Shown: piece after piece, positions 10,481 through 21,784 of the stretch
How positions within the stretch are numbered: position 1 is the stretch's first letter
Layout of the letters: each line of letters starts with the position of its first letter
Translations under genes and position numbers: made by a program
Notes under the pieces: model-generated
The model's database searches: none
What the model was told of the DNA's origin: nothing
What the model saw: the letters and a program-made list of their open reading frames with translations, nothing else
NCBI GenBank assembly: GCA_024291935.2
Contig: CM044309.1
Location: forward strand, 98,109,628 to 98,173,627
Direction: 5' to 3'
DNA from: Okapia johnstoni
Taxonomy: Eukaryota > Chordata > Mammalia > Artiodactyla > Giraffidae
DNA length: 64,000 nucleotides

Positions 10481-11502
10481 CTAAAATCGCATTGTTGATA
10501 AGTCCCATACTTAGAGGCAATTTCCTTCTAGTTAATCAGAGTAAAGTTTATTACACCAAACGAAAAATTTAATAGTACCTTAAGGAATGTGGTCAAGTTA
10601 ATGAGGTTTGAACTTACTTAATTTAAAGCCAATGTAGAATTTGAGCATGGACAATTTACATTGTGCCATCTTTCATAAGTGATATAATAAATTTGGATTA
10701 AAATTGCAATATTTTAAGTTTATTAAATTCAGAGAGTTTATCTACCTCTGTAAACTTTATCATAGTGAAATGCATGGTCAACTTAATATGGAATTAAAGA
10801 CATCTTGTCAAATTCATATTCCATCACTAATGATGTAAAGCAAAAATATGTCATGGCACTTGCTTTATTCAATCTACTTTCCATGGCAATGATGAATTAT
10901 ATAACTGATAATATGACATTAAACACAAAGTGGTATTTGTAGTTACCTAGGATGTTCATTTACCTTCATCAACTGACAATGTCCCAACATTTAATGCAGC
11001 ATTTCATGCTCCAGTATTATCTGACAGCTGTAATGGTCTGTGTTGAATTAAATTATTTTAAAAACAAAGTTAATATTATAGGCAGTAATGTTGTGCTTCC
11101 CAGTGAAAATGGAAGGTTCCCATCATATTAAAGAAGTTCAACAGGCAAGTTCATAAGATACATTATTTCAAATCTCCATCCTTCCCTCTCTGGATTAGGC
11201 AATATGTTTGTTAACTGACTGATTCCCCAAAACAGAAGAAGAAGAAAACAGAAAGGAAGAAGATGTCCAAGACTTGAAATTCAGATTGAAACCACTGTTC
11301 TTCATAGAGGAACATATTGACTTAAATGTGTGCACAACATGAGAGGTGTGAGTTAGATTTTATCTAGGGTAACGAGGATCATAGCTTGGGAGACAGTGTC
11401 TAAGATAGCTCTGAAGAACTGCTCCAAAGAGGTAGGGGAGAAGTTCAGTTTATATGTGATTTTGTGAAGGGGAAGTACATGCAATAAAGCACAAATTTTT
11501 TT
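10481..11502. other. Unique DNA with a conserved-element-like core
   Basis: No transposon seen. 10840-11060 has fewer homopolymers and holds an RFX-like 'ccatggcaa' (10881-10889), TAAT-core words and a long ORF-free stretch. This is compatible with a non-coding regulatory element. 11230-11270 is GAA-rich. Confidence 0.4.
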
Positions 11503-11513
11503 TTTGCAAAATG

Positions 11514-11643
11514 CTGCCGCTGCTAAGTCACTTCAGTCGTGTCCGACTCTGTGCTACCCCATAAACGGCAGCCCACCAGGCTCCTCCGTCCCTGGGATTC
11601 TCCAGGCTAGAGTCCTGGAGTAGGTTGCCATTGCCTTCTCCAC
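11514..11643 (-). mobile_element. Bov-A monomer SINE
   Basis: A single Bov-A unit in antisense ('gtgtccgactctgtgctacc' to 'ttgccattgccttctccac') without a tRNA head or second monomer. Flanked by a perfect 11-bp duplication tttgcaaaatg (11503-11513 and 11644-11654). Confidence 0.9.
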
Positions 11644-11654
11644 TTTGCAAAATG

Positions 11655-12490
11655 GGTCTTTTGCAGAAAAAAATGTGTCATGAAGGTTACTGCTAGTCAT
11701 GAGGAGCAGATGTGAGCCTGAAGTATTTTAGTGCTTTTCTAGATATGAAGAGATACAAGAATTGGGTTTATAAAATCATCTCCTGAAAATATCAAACTAT
11801 CTAAAGATCTATTCTTCCAGTTTTTCTCAGTGCACAGAGTGTCTCATTTTTGCTTTTTACCCTGAATGCCTTTCAGATGGTGTTGAAAGGCAGCAGCTGC
11901 CACAGCTCATGATTTAATCTATGCAGAGGTAGATGGCAAGTGACAATTTGTAGTTGATAAACACATGGTTAACTTCCCTCAAGCCATCCCTATACTGCTC
12001 CTCAGAGTTAGGAAAACTTGCAAAATATTCGAAGTCATATAGTTCAATTGAAAGTACCTGAATTTGAAGCCAAGATTTGTAGGTCCAAATTTTTATTTTT
12101 TAAAATATTATTCTGTATGATGATAGCTATCAAAGCAAACATTATAAATCTATGAAACCCATAATATGTATGTTATGTTTTGCAAATATTGAAATGAAGC
12201 TTAGTATAGTGGAGAAAATGCTACCTTTGCCATATGACGACTGCTGACTACTTTCCCATGCTTCATGCCACTAACCTGTCATCTTGGAAAAAATAATTTA
12301 AATTTAAACATTCAAGCCCAAGCTTCATCTTGGATATTGGTCACTGTGTGTTCAAATTCACTCATTTTCTATTGTAGTATCTACTCTGGTGTTAAATTTG
12401 AGTAAATTTTCCCTTTCAGAAATAATATATTTCTCTCTATAATTTCAATGTGATCCATTTTCTTATATCATCAATTTATCTCATCATTAT
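11655..12490. other. Unique DNA
   Basis: Nothing recognised. Moderately AT-rich, with no coding frame of note. Confidence 0.45.
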
Positions 12491-12502
12491 TTTAATGTTT
12501 TT

Positions 12503-12643
12503 TTTTAAATATTTGTTAATTTATTTGGCTGTGCCAGGTCTTAGTTGCAGCATGTGGGATCTAGTGCCCTGATGAAGGTTGAACCTGGGCCTCCTGCATT
12601 GGGAGTGCAATGTTTTAGCCACTGGACCACAAGGGAAATCCCA
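12503..12643 (-). mobile_element. CHR-2-type tRNA SINE
   Basis: The antisense 3' tail 'atttatttggctgtgccagg' leads to the inverse B box 'gttgaacctgggcc' and the inverse 5' end 'actggaccacaagggaaatc'. A 9-bp direct repeat aatgttttt lies at 12494-12502 and 12644-12652. Confidence 0.85.
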
Positions 12644-12825
12644 AATGTTTTTCTTAAAATTGCCTATCATGTTTATAGCTTTCATAACTACTTATAAATC
12701 CCTATTTGTCAGTAAATGTAATAGAAATCAAATAATTTCTGGAACTATACCTAAAGAGTGATTTTCTTTCTGATTATGTGTTTCATTTTTTTGCTTTTTC
12801 ACATGATGTAATAGTCAAGAATGCT

Positions 12826-13398
12826 ACCACTCGTCCCAATTCATATCCTGTCTGGAGTCTATGCATACGTATGTTAAATAGTAAAGGAGACTTTGTCATT
12901 AAGGTTATAGACCTTGAGATAAGAAAATTATTCTGGATTATCTGGGTGGACTGTCTAATTACAAAAGTCTTTGAAAATGGAAAAAATTTCCTAACTGAGG
13001 TCAGAGAGATACCACCTTAGAAAGAATCTACTTCTAAGACCTGACTTTTAAGATGGAAAAAGGAGGTGGGGAGGTCGTATGTGCCAAGGAATGCTATAGC
13101 TTCTTGAAACTGGGAATTACCCTGAATTTACAGCCAACAAGACTGTAAACAGGGTTGATGGGGTCCTTAGTCCTAAAACTAATGAAAACTGAATTCTGCT
13201 AACCACTCAAATAAGCAGGGAACAATTTCTCCCATAGAGCCTCCACCAAGGAATATATACTGTTAATATTTTGATTTCAGCCTGGTGAGACTCTTGCCAT
13301 ACTTTTGATCTATAGCACTGTGGATAATAAATTTGTGTACTTGAAATCACTAAATTTGTGCAAATTTCTTATGGAAGCAATAAAAAAACTGCTATATA
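12826..13398 (+). mobile_element. MLT1-type (MaLR) LTR
   Basis: The order of motifs follows the MLT1 consensus: 'aattcatatcctg', 'aaaggagactttgtcatta', 'ttattctggattatctggg', 'gtgccaaggaatgc', 'agagcctccaccaaggaat', 'gattataaatttgtg'-like 'ggataataaatttgtg', and the end 'gcaataaaaaaactg'. AATAAA within the last block is the ancestral polyadenylation signal. This family is shared across placental mammals, so the copy is very old. No internal retroviral sequence is attached. Confidence 0.75.
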
Positions 13399-13794
13399 TT
13401 TCTGTAAAATTTCCCATTACCATACATTGTGAATATTATATCTTCGAATATTTGGACTTAGTTTTCTCTTTTTTAAAGAGTGCTGGATTTATTTGGCAGG
13501 TAGTTATGTTACTTGCAGAGGAGGTTGATCTTTTCAAACCATGTTTTTAAATTCCTTTACTTGTTATCAAACCTAGTCTAATTACTAAGGCATGGCCCTT
13601 TTGTTGCCTCTACTGGTTGTGCAAGGTATTCAAGTAAATGTCTGCACTCTGGCCTGATGGAATTCAAATTTGTATTGCTCTGGGAATTGTTCATTTTGCA
13701 GCTTCCCAATAATTGCTACTTTCCTCTGTTTCATGATTTTTCAGTCTCTACAAGTGCAGATTAATATTTAGCTAAAGTTTCAGGGATACCTCTG
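13399..13794. other. Unique DNA between two LTRs
   Basis: About 400 bp separating the MLT1 from the next LTR. No repeat or coding frame recognised. Confidence 0.4.
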
Positions 13795-14335
13795 AAGCAG
13801 GAGGGAAGGGAGCAGGGCACAATTTTTAAAAGACTAATATACCCTAAACATGACATAAACTGATTAGAACCAAATGGGCCCAATATGGCAGATGAGTTGA
13901 CTTCCACTAAACCTTGAGCCGCCATATACATTCATTGTAACACATCAGCAAGCTAAATGGCACACTCACAGGCACCTTGACAGTTCCAAGGCCTATCATA
14001 AAGGTCAAAAAGTGGGTGGTGGCCCAGTTCCTGGAAATCCCCACCCCTTCCACTCTTCCCCAAGATGGTTGTAATACTCCTCCCACTCAAGAGCCTCTGA
14101 AATTACCCATCCCTATAGAAACTGACAACCCCATCCCCTGGTGCCTCTGCTGCCTTCTGAGATGGCCTGCACTCTGTGGAGTGTATTTCTCTCTAAATAA
14201 ATGCACTTCTTACCTATCACTTTGTTTCCCTCTGAATTCTTCCTGCAATGAGACATCAAGAACGTGAACTTCATTAAGTCCTGAGACCTTGTGTGTGATC
14301 TCAGTTAATAGATCATGGTTCAAGTGCCAATCTGA
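13795..14335 (+). mobile_element. Class I ERV-like solo LTR
   Basis: The profile is that of a retroviral LTR. A CC-rich U3 ('tgacagttccaaggcc', 'ggaaatccccaccccttcc') is followed by a poly(A) signal in 'ctctaaataaatgcac' (about 14193-14205). A U5-like stretch 'gaattcttcctgcaatgaga', 'catcaagaacgtgaac' and 'ctgagaccttgtgtgtgatc' follows. No gag, pol or env sequence flanks it, so it is a solo LTR left by recombination. Exact ends and a target-site duplication were not found, and the left edge may be off by 50 bp. Confidence 0.65.
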
Positions 14336-14762
14336 GCTGCATGGCTTTACATCTAAGAAAATTTCTGAAGCTGTTTTTCAAAGTTGTTTCTTTCTCTCCT
14401 GTGCGTACCCCATCTACCCAAAGCCTGATGTCTACTTCCTTTGGCAGAGTGCAATGTCTTACATTTTCCTTTCTGGGAAATGCCTCCAGACAGAAAGCCA
14501 GAGCTGCTATAGGAATCATCTCATTTGTCTCCTTTTCTAAATGATCAGAGTTCAGCTCTGAGTAACATACATCACAGGAAAACAGTTTTATAAATTATCA
14601 TACTTTCTGTCCAGTATTCCCTTTGTTTACAGCTTTGATTTTGGTGATAGGAAAAGTTATACTCTCCTGGCTAAAAACACAGTTTTGGTCTGCTTTTTTT
14701 TTTTTTTTTTTTGGCTTTTTTGTCTAAGACAAATTCAATTCCATGATAATGGTTTGAAAATG

Positions 14763-14794
<32 letters not shown>

Positions 14795-16123
14795 TGTGTG
14801 CATATACATAATATTAACAGTTAACTCAAATAGATTTTAATGCAATCATGCATCTTCCAGGGATTATTCCCTAAGCTGTAAATATACAATATTTAACTAT
14901 TTATAGACACTATAATTCCAACACAAAAATGTCAAGTGGGAGAAATAAAATTTTTTTAAAAATAATTGTTTGATAAAATTGATCATCTGGGGACATTAAT
15001 GATATGTAGTGAAAGTGCTCTCTGTAAGTGCAGTAGAAGCAAGAAAGTGATCAGTGAGAACTGGTTTAAGAAGATTAACCACACTGAGGAGAGTCCTTGT
15101 AGGGGAGACAGGGGAATCTAAAGATACCAATTAGGAAACTACTGTCTTAATCTTGAGGTAAACTTGATAAGGACTTGAAGTATGGTAGCAGTAATTAACT
15201 GCATAGATAAAGGTCCCTAATTATAAAAAAAATATTAAAAAAAGTACTGATATCTGTCAGTACTATCACCAAAAACTTTATCATCTCAAAGAAGGTATTC
15301 AAATTAATGGATTTGTAGAGCAGTTAACTAGTTTACACTTCAAAGGGAAGAGAAATGAGCTAAGATCATGAATTTTCCTCCAGTAATGTCTTGTAGCAAA
15401 TCCATTAGAAAACCATTGTATCTAATTGTCTAATCACAGCAGAAGACTAAGAGTGACATAACTCTAAACGGGATGAAAGTAGATTATAGTTCAATATCCT
15501 GTACTCTGATGCAGTCTGCATATGGCAATAACCTTGGAGGCCATTTCACTTAATTTACTTAGAGTTTAAGAAGAAGGAGGAAAATTTTTATTAAATGGAC
15601 TCATAATAATTAAATAGACTCATGTTAAGTGGAATTTTATTACACAAGACTCATGATGGTTTGATTGTACCTTTAAAATATAAAGTTACATATGCGCTTA
15701 GTTATAGCATTGCCCTTCAACCACAAAGAAGAAATTCAATTTGAAGCTCTAAAAAGAAGTCAGCTGAGACTCCTTGAGTAAACAAGGAGCTAAGTGAAAA
15801 CTAAGTAGATTCTATGTTAGATAAGAAAATAATATCATTGCACATGGTAACTATGTTGCCAAACCTCTACAGCCTCTCTTTGTTCTGTCACAATTTTTTT
15901 TTTATCCTTTCCTGAAAGAAAAAATATTAGGTTAGATGGAGGACAATTCTATTTTAACTCCAAAATTGATGACTCATTTTATTTCATATTTTAGGATACA
16001 GTTTCCTATAATTTTTCTATATAGTTTCTAAAATTAGGTTTTCAGCCCACTTACCCCATAAAAAAGTGTTCAGTTCCAAAAACTAGTAATAACTGCAGTG
16101 ACTATTAAATTGCCAAATCCAAT
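14336..16123. other. Unique DNA with homopolymer and CA tracts
   Basis: Contains a T run (about 14692-14713) and a (CA)n at 14763-14791. No other element is recognised, and no frame has coding character. Confidence 0.45.
14763..14791. repeat. (CA)n microsatellite
   Basis: An uninterrupted tract of about 14 CA units, ending 'cactcacatgtgtgc'. Its purity suggests it may be polymorphic. Confidence 0.95.
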
Positions 16124-16140
16124 AGTCTGTTTTCAGTTTT

Positions 16141-16250
16141 GTTGTTATTTGTTTGTTTTCACTGTGCTCTATGGCAGTGGATCTTAGCTCCCCAGCCAGG
16201 GATCAAAGTGCAGAATCCTAACCACCTTATTGCCTGGGAAGCCCTCCAGC
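16141..16250 (-). mobile_element. CHR-2-type tRNA SINE
   Basis: Inverse B box 'agccagggatcaaagtgc' and inverse 5' end 'ccttattgcctgggaagcc'. The body is short. A perfect 17-bp duplication agtctgttttcagtttt brackets it (16124-16140 and 16251-16267), unusually long and intact for this old family. Confidence 0.85.
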
Positions 16251-16274
16251 AGTCTGTTTTCAGTTTTAACATTC

Positions 16275-16465
16275 CTTTCCATCAGTCCTCTGCCCCCAAC
16301 TACTTCTTTGGCCTCATCTTGTGCCCTCCCTTCTGTTTACTCCACTCAGTAGCACAGACTCCTTTCATGGGGGTTTCTGCCTTGCTAAGCCCCTCACTGC
16401 TGTCACGTATTTGCTCAAAAAGCACCTTCTCAGTAACAGCTATCCTAACCATTCATTTTGTGTCT
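16275..16465. mobile_element. L2-like fragment
   Basis: 'ctttggcctcatcttgtgcc', 'agcaccttctcagtaacagc' and 'tatcctaaccattc' resemble the well-known L2 segment around 'ccttctc...ccttccctgacc'. Divergence is high, and orientation relative to the L2 consensus is not asserted. Confidence 0.4.
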
Positions 16466-16469
16466 GTGT

Positions 16470-17380
16470 GAAAAACAACACATAGCATAAAATTTGTCAT
16501 TTTAACCATTTTTATATAAACAGTTCATTGGAGTTAAGTACACTCACATTTTTGTGCAACCATCACCACCATCCATTTCTAGAACCATTTCATCTTCCCC
16601 AACTGAAAATCTGTGCCCATTAAATACTAACTTCCTATTTCCCACCTCCTGTAGGCCCTGCCAGGCTTCCCTGGTGGCTCAGTGGTAAAGAATCCACCTG
16701 CCAATGTAGGAGACGCAGATTCGATGCCTGGGTTGGAAAGATACCCTGGAGAACAAAATGGTAACTCACTCCAGTATTCTTGCCTGGAGAATCCCAGGGA
16801 TGGCGGAGCCTGGTGGGCTGCCGTCTGTGGGGTCGCACAGAGTTGGACACGACTGAAGCGACTTAGCAGCAGCAGCAGCAGCCAACCAACATTCCACTTT
16901 TTGTCTCTATAAATTTGACTATGCAAGGAGCCTCATGTAAGTGGAAACACAAAATATCTGTCCTTTCGTGACTCATTTATTTCACTTAGCCTAATGTCCT
17001 TAAGATTCATCCATATTCTAGACTGTGTCAGAATTTTCATCCTTTTTAAAACTGCATGATATTCTTTTGTGTGTATATATCATATTTTATCGCTTCATTC
17101 ATTCATCAGAGGACACTCAACTATTGTGAATAATGCCACTATGAAATGGGTATACAAATATCACTTCAAGTCCCTGATTTACTTTCTTTAGGGTATATCC
17201 ATGGAAGTGAAATTGCTGGATTATAGAGTAATTCTGTGTTTAATTTTTTTGAGAAATTTCCATACTATTTTCCACAGCAGCTGCATCCTTTATATTCTCA
17301 CTAGTAATGCACAAGTGTTCCAATTTCTCCACATCCTCCAGAACACTTATTTTTTGGGAAATTTTGTTTTTAAGTACATT
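16470..17380 (-). mobile_element. LINE-1 3' region, minus, split by a Bov-tA
   Basis: Plus strand carries antisense L1 3' UTR and ORF2 end: 'aaaatttgtcattttaacc', 'gtgcaaccatcaccacc', 'tgaaattgctggattatag', 'tccatactattttccacag', 'caatttctccacatcctcc'. The Bov-tA at 16664-16882 interrupts it and L1 resumes with 'caacattccactttttgtct'. Confidence 0.75.
16664..16882 (+). mobile_element. Bov-tA SINE nested in L1
   Basis: Intact head 'ggcttccctggtggctcagt' with A box TGGCTCAGTGG and B box 'gattcgatgcc'. The body includes 'gtcgcacagagttggacac'. It ends in (agc)n, which seeds the CAG-type microsatellite 16866-16882. Confidence 0.92.
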
Positions 17381-18135
17381 TTTTTTTCTCATCTCCCTCC
17401 CCTCCTCCTTTTCCTCCTTCTCCTCATACTTCTTCTTTTCACATTCCATCTAATTGCAAAATGTGAGCTCCATGTGAAAGGAAATCCCTCATGCTTTTTT
17501 TTTATTATAAATTTAACATGCCTAAAATACTACTTGTCACATTATAGGCATTCGATAAAACAGTTGTTGAATTTATAGTAACGTAAGGAGGGAGGGATAA
17601 GATGGGTTTGCTTATATATATGTTTCTTAGATATAATACTTACAAAGCATAATGAGATTTCAGAAGAGAACCCAAAAGAGGCATACAACTTTAGATAAAC
17701 ATGATGGATGTTATGTAAATATTTTTATCACTGCTTAAACTGCAACCTCCATAAAATGAGAGTAAATGAATAAAAAATAATAATAATAAGTCAGCCAAGA
17801 CAAAGAAAAAAGAGAAGGGACAATTTGTTGCTTGTTGGAATAATGGACAGCAGCTATGTAACTAAACAGATGAAGAATGTTTAACCTATGCTGAGTAAGA
17901 AAAGCACAAAAATCAGTGATGTTCACTGAAGATCCTGAAGATCAGCATGACACACCAAGAAGGGGGACTTAAGGTATCTCATAAAATGGGGTATGAAATG
18001 TGGCTGAAAACAGTAGAAATTTTTATAGACTTAACTCCTGTAGATCTCCTCGTAGAAGCACTTTTGTCCTAGAGAACATAGGCTCAACACATGGTGGGGT
18101 ACCATCCTCCAAACAGAGGAATGAATGAAAGATGT
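17381..18135. other. Unique DNA with a pyrimidine-rich tract
   Basis: 17380-17445 is almost pure pyrimidine on the plus strand (many CCTCC and CTTCTT words). The remainder is AT-rich with an (ATA)n-like patch near 17775. No gene. Confidence 0.45.
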
Positions 18136-18138
18136 CGA

Positions 18139-18269
18139 TGTTGTTGTTGTTCAGTCGCTAGGTCATGTCCTTCTCTTTGCCACCCCTTCTACTGCAGCAC
18201 GCCAGGCTTCTCTGCCCATCACTATCTCCTGGAGTTTCCTCAAACTCATGTCCACTGAGTCAGTGATGC
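18139..18269 (-). mobile_element. BovB 3' terminal fragment
   Basis: Antisense BovB 3' end: '(gtt)n cagtcgctaggtcatgtcc' to 'actcatgtccactgagtcag', about 130 bp. The tail is GTT-rich on the plus strand, as in older BovB copies. The internal reverse-transcriptase region was never inserted or is lost. Confidence 0.85.
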
Positions 18270-18480
18270 AATGAGATAATAAAATACTATCAGATATATG
18301 AAATGATACTGCATTTACAATCCAAGAATAAAAGTTTATAAGGAAAAGAACATTCAGAGACAAAACAGGTCTCATAAAATAAAAACATGACATCAAAACT
18401 GAAAACAAAATCACAAAGATTGAATGTCAAATTTAATAGTGCTCCCAAAAAGTGGAACAAAAATATAAAGATGAAAAGCA

Positions 18481-18813
18481 GGGCTTCCCTGGGGCCTCGA
18501 GAGCAAAGAATCTCCCTGCCAATGCAGGAGACACAAGTTTGATCCCCGGTCTGGGAAAATACCCCATGCTACAGAGTATACACAGCAACCATTGAGCCTG
18601 TATTCCGGAGCCCAGGAGCCACAACTGCTGAGCTCATGTGCAACAGCTACAGAAGCCCATGCACCCTAGAGACTGTGCTCCACAAAAAGAGGGGAAGCTG
18701 ATGCAATGAGAAGTCCAGGCATCACAACTGGAAAGTAGCCCCTGCTTGCCACAGCTAGAGAAAAGCCTGCACAGCAACAAAGACACAGCACAGCCAAAAA
18801 TAGATAAATAAAA
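18481..18813 (+). mobile_element. Long CHR-2-type tRNA SINE
   Basis: Head 'gggcttccctggggcctcga' with B box 'agtttgatccccgg'. The unrelated body has repeated 'gagcc...ccacaactgctgagc' units and ends 'agcacagccaaaaatagata' plus A-rich (ataaata) tail. At about 330 bp it is close to full length. Confidence 0.8.
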
Positions 18814-19205
18814 TCATGGGGAAAAATGATGAAAAATAAAAAGGAAATTAATAGAGGAAGTTACAAAGTGAGTGCAAAGTCAAATTTCTGAATTTCTTGA
18901 CCAAGAGGGCCCAGCACAATTTGTAAAAACAAAACAATCCCAATGTAAATAATCAAGAAATTTCTAAAACATCAGGTAAGAAAAATCTCCAAATGTACCT
19001 CGGGAGAAAATCAAAATAGATCTCATGCAAAAAACTGGAAGTAAGAAAAACTTAAGACTTCTTAATAGTCTAAATGGATTCTAGAAGATAATGGGAAAAT
19101 GCTTTCAAACTCCTGAGTTAAATATATTTCCAATATTGAATTCTATATTCATCCAGCTGAAAATGAAGACAGCGGTAGAGTAAAAATATGTCCAGAATTA
19201 CAAGA
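18814..19205. other. A-rich unique DNA
   Basis: About 390 bp of A-rich sequence with no recognised element. It may hold diverged LINE sequence, but nothing is specific enough to name. Confidence 0.4.
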
Positions 19206-19215
19206 CTTCAAGAAT

Positions 19216-19425
19216 ACGCATGTTGTCTTTGATTGTTTAGTTGCTCAGTTGTGTCCAACTCTTTGCAACCCATGGACTGTAGCCCACCAGGCTGCTCTGT
19301 CCATGGGATTTACCAGCAAGAACACTGGAGTGGGTTGTCATTTCCTTCTCCAGGGGATCTTCCCGACCCAGGGATCAAACCCATGTCTCCAACATTGGCA
19401 GGCAGATTCTTTACCACTGAGCCAT
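19216..19425 (-). mobile_element. Bov-tA SINE
   Basis: Antisense copy from 'ttagttgctcagttgtgtcc' to the inverse head 'ctttaccactgagccat'. Inverse B box 'gggatcaaaccc'. Flanks carry cttcaagaat (19206-19215) and cttcaggaat (19426-19435), a 10-bp duplication with one mismatch. Confidence 0.92.
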
Positions 19426-19435
19426 CTTCAGGAAT

Positions 19436-20298
19436 TTACTAAATGAAATACTCCGCATATGCAAGGAAGTAAACCAAGAAAGAGAAATGCAAGAGTTTCA
19501 CCCAAAAGTGATGTAAAGGGCATGCCCAGAGTGGTGGTAATGGGTAGTCAGAGGTCCCACCATGCTCTTGTTTAACAAACAAGCAATCCAGTTGGAAGCA
19601 CAAGAAGAAAGGGCTCCAGCGAGGATCTCTCCAAGGAAACAAAAGAGGAAATTGATAAATGCCCTAAAGCTTTAAATGTTTGGGGATGATATAGACACTT
19701 CTGGGAGAGAGTTTGGGCATAAACAACTAGATGATCCACGGAGAACCATTCAATAAGCAACAAGAGAGAGTTCATGCCGCAGAAAACAACAAAAAAAAGT
19801 CAACAAGACAGTAATTTGCTCTGTTGCTTGGCTGTCAAAATATTTGTACAGTCACTCAAACTATTGAATATTTACACAATTAAATAAGATATTGGAAGGA
19901 TAAGAGTATATAGGGAGAGTAAATATACCTCACAATGGTAGATAAATAGAAATATTGACAGAGAAAAATTAAGAAAAAAATGAGGTTAAGTAGAAAACTT
20001 AAGAAATGACTATATAAACGTATTATTAGAAGGATTTTAAGGTATTTACCTAAAAAGAGTAAGAGTTTAACATGAGGGTATATGGTTCAGGAAATTGCTA
20101 GGTTGTCTGTTCATTTGTTTGCTTATAGGCCCTATAAGTAAATAAAATAAAAATTGATCAAAGCACAGAGACAGGAAATTCATTTCCTCCATTGATTTTC
20201 TTACCTTTTACTTTTCATCCTTACATTTTTGTTCCACTTTTGGGGAGAACTTCTAAATTTGACATGTCAGAGAAGGCTTGGATCTCTTTCGAATCAGA
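19436..20298. other. Unique DNA
   Basis: No repeat family or gene recognised in about 860 bp. Confidence 0.4.
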
Positions 20299-20502
20299 TG
20301 CTGCTGCTGCTAAGTCACTTCAGTCGTGTCCGACTCTGTGTGACCCCATAGATGGTAGCCCACCAGGCTTCCCCGTCCCTGGGATTCTCCCGGCAAGAAT
20401 ACTGGAGTGGGTTGCCATTTCCTTCTCCAATGCATAAAAGTGAAAAGTGAAAGTGAAGTCGCTCAGTCGTGTCCGACTCTTTGCAACCCCATGGACTGCA
20501 GG
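20299..20502 (-). mobile_element. Bov-A2 SINE, 5'-truncated dimer
   Basis: Begins with the (gct)n tail, then one complete antisense Bov-A monomer, the linker 'aaagtgaaaagtgaaagtga', and only the first ~55 bases of the second monomer ('gtgtccgactctttgcaacc', stopping at 'actgcagg'). Confidence 0.9.
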
Positions 20503-21506
20503 AATTACACATGTAGGGGATTTATTTTGTAAATATCTATGAGGAATGAAGAGTAGAAGTGGGGAAGGACATGGAGCACCTTCTGAAATAAATGCAGGTC
20601 TGAGACCTGTGAAAAGACAGGTGAAAAATGGAAGAGATGTAGTTAGAGCCTTAAACTGCAGAAGAGCTCTGAGAAAGGCTCAGGCAGAACAACCTGTCAC
20701 CCCAGAATATAACCCATTAGAAGAGTCCCACATTGTGCAGAAATGGCCAAACTAATACTTCCATCGTGTTCTGTCCTTGGTCAGAGCAGCCAGAGAAGAG
20801 AATGGTCTCGGCAGGAAAGCTGTTGTGGACCAAAAACGCAGCCAATGGAGGGTGTCAGCCTACCTTATAACGAGGTAAGCTCTTGGAGGGTGAGATGAGT
20901 TATGTGTTTCCACGGCTGTCTCTACACTAAAAATGAAGGATGTGGAAAAGTTTAATTTATTTCTCAATTAAATGCTCCAGTTCTCATCTTAGAGAATTGA
21001 GATTCAAAGTACAGTCTCATTTTAGAAACTATAGGTTCTTTGGTGTATAAAAAATATTCTTTAGTTTACACACACACACACAAATCTTATGGTTCTTTAA
21101 AATGGTATTTTTAACCATTTAAAGACCCTGCATTCTATGAGTTCAGTAGATGCTGGCGGGAAGTACAGAGTGCTTAATTCTATTCACATGCCTGGGAATT
21201 AACTTCAGCAAAAAGTAGCTGAGGGCAGGATAAGAAATGCTGACATCTAGTGCCTGTCAAAAAGAAAGTACTCTGACTAGGACCTGGGGAAAGAGGAAAC
21301 CTTGTTCTTGGCTGTAGCAACCTGAAATGCAGCGTTCACTTAATTGAGCTGAGAGGGAAAAAAAGGAGTTATTTTTGTTGTTGTTCACATACCATATACT
21401 CTTGCTTTTCTTGCTGAATTTTCATAGATTTTCTCAAACAGATGTTTCTTATTTTCTGTTTGCCCTGAAAACCATTTCCAAAGGCTTTAAATGGTGGTTT
21501 TGTTTT
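20503..21506. other. Unassigned DNA with a 69-codon open frame
   Basis: 20546-20755 is open on the plus strand and is followed by relatively GC-rich sequence with a donor-like 'aacgaggtaagc' near 20869. The predicted peptide is basic and shows no domain I know. It may be a diverged LTR or chance. A short (CA)n lies at 21069-21082. Confidence 0.3.
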
Positions 21507-21575
21507 GATGGGTTTTTTGTCAATTGATTTTTTTTTGGAGGATAATTGCTTTACAATATTGTGGTTTTGTTTTTT
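21507..21575 (-). mobile_element. Very short ruminant LINE-1 3' end
   Basis: 'ttggaggataattgctttac' followed by 'aatattgtgg' is the antisense 3' terminus of ruminant L1 (compare the same end at 33354-33440). T runs represent the tail. Direct repeat-like gtggttttgtttt occurs on both sides (21494-21506, 21561-21573), but the right copy overlaps L1 consensus, so it is not decisive. Confidence 0.55.
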
Positions 21576-21784
21576 AAAATGGTTTTCACCAGTCTCCTTG
21601 GAGAGCAGGTCTGAAATGTCTCTCCCGCTGTTATGTTGGTAGTCATTCCCACTGACTGGCTTTTAAATTGAAGAGAAATGTGATTCAGATATATACACAA
21701 AAATATTTATTATAAATATGCACACATATATTAGAAAGACCATTTTTAAGAGGATCTAGCAAAGTCGAGAAATATCTAATTAAT

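Noticed and set aside
14163..14350. Retroviral primer-binding site downstream of the class I LTR
   Set aside because: I looked for a tRNA-complementary stretch directly after the LTR and saw none convincing. No internal viral sequence follows, so a solo LTR is the better reading.
16139..16471. 110-codon open frame on the plus strand
   Set aside because: It spans an antisense CHR-2 SINE, its target-site duplication and an L2-like fragment, so it has no continuous coding origin.
17201..17578. 125-codon open frame rich in F, L and I, resembling a membrane protein
   Set aside because: It reads antisense L1 and a T/C-rich tract; the hydrophobic composition comes from pyrimidine-rich codons.
21494..21573. 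Perfect 13-bp target-site duplication around the short L1 end
   Set aside because: The right-hand copy (gtggttttgtttt) overlaps what the L1 consensus itself would read there, so the match cannot be taken as proof of a duplication.
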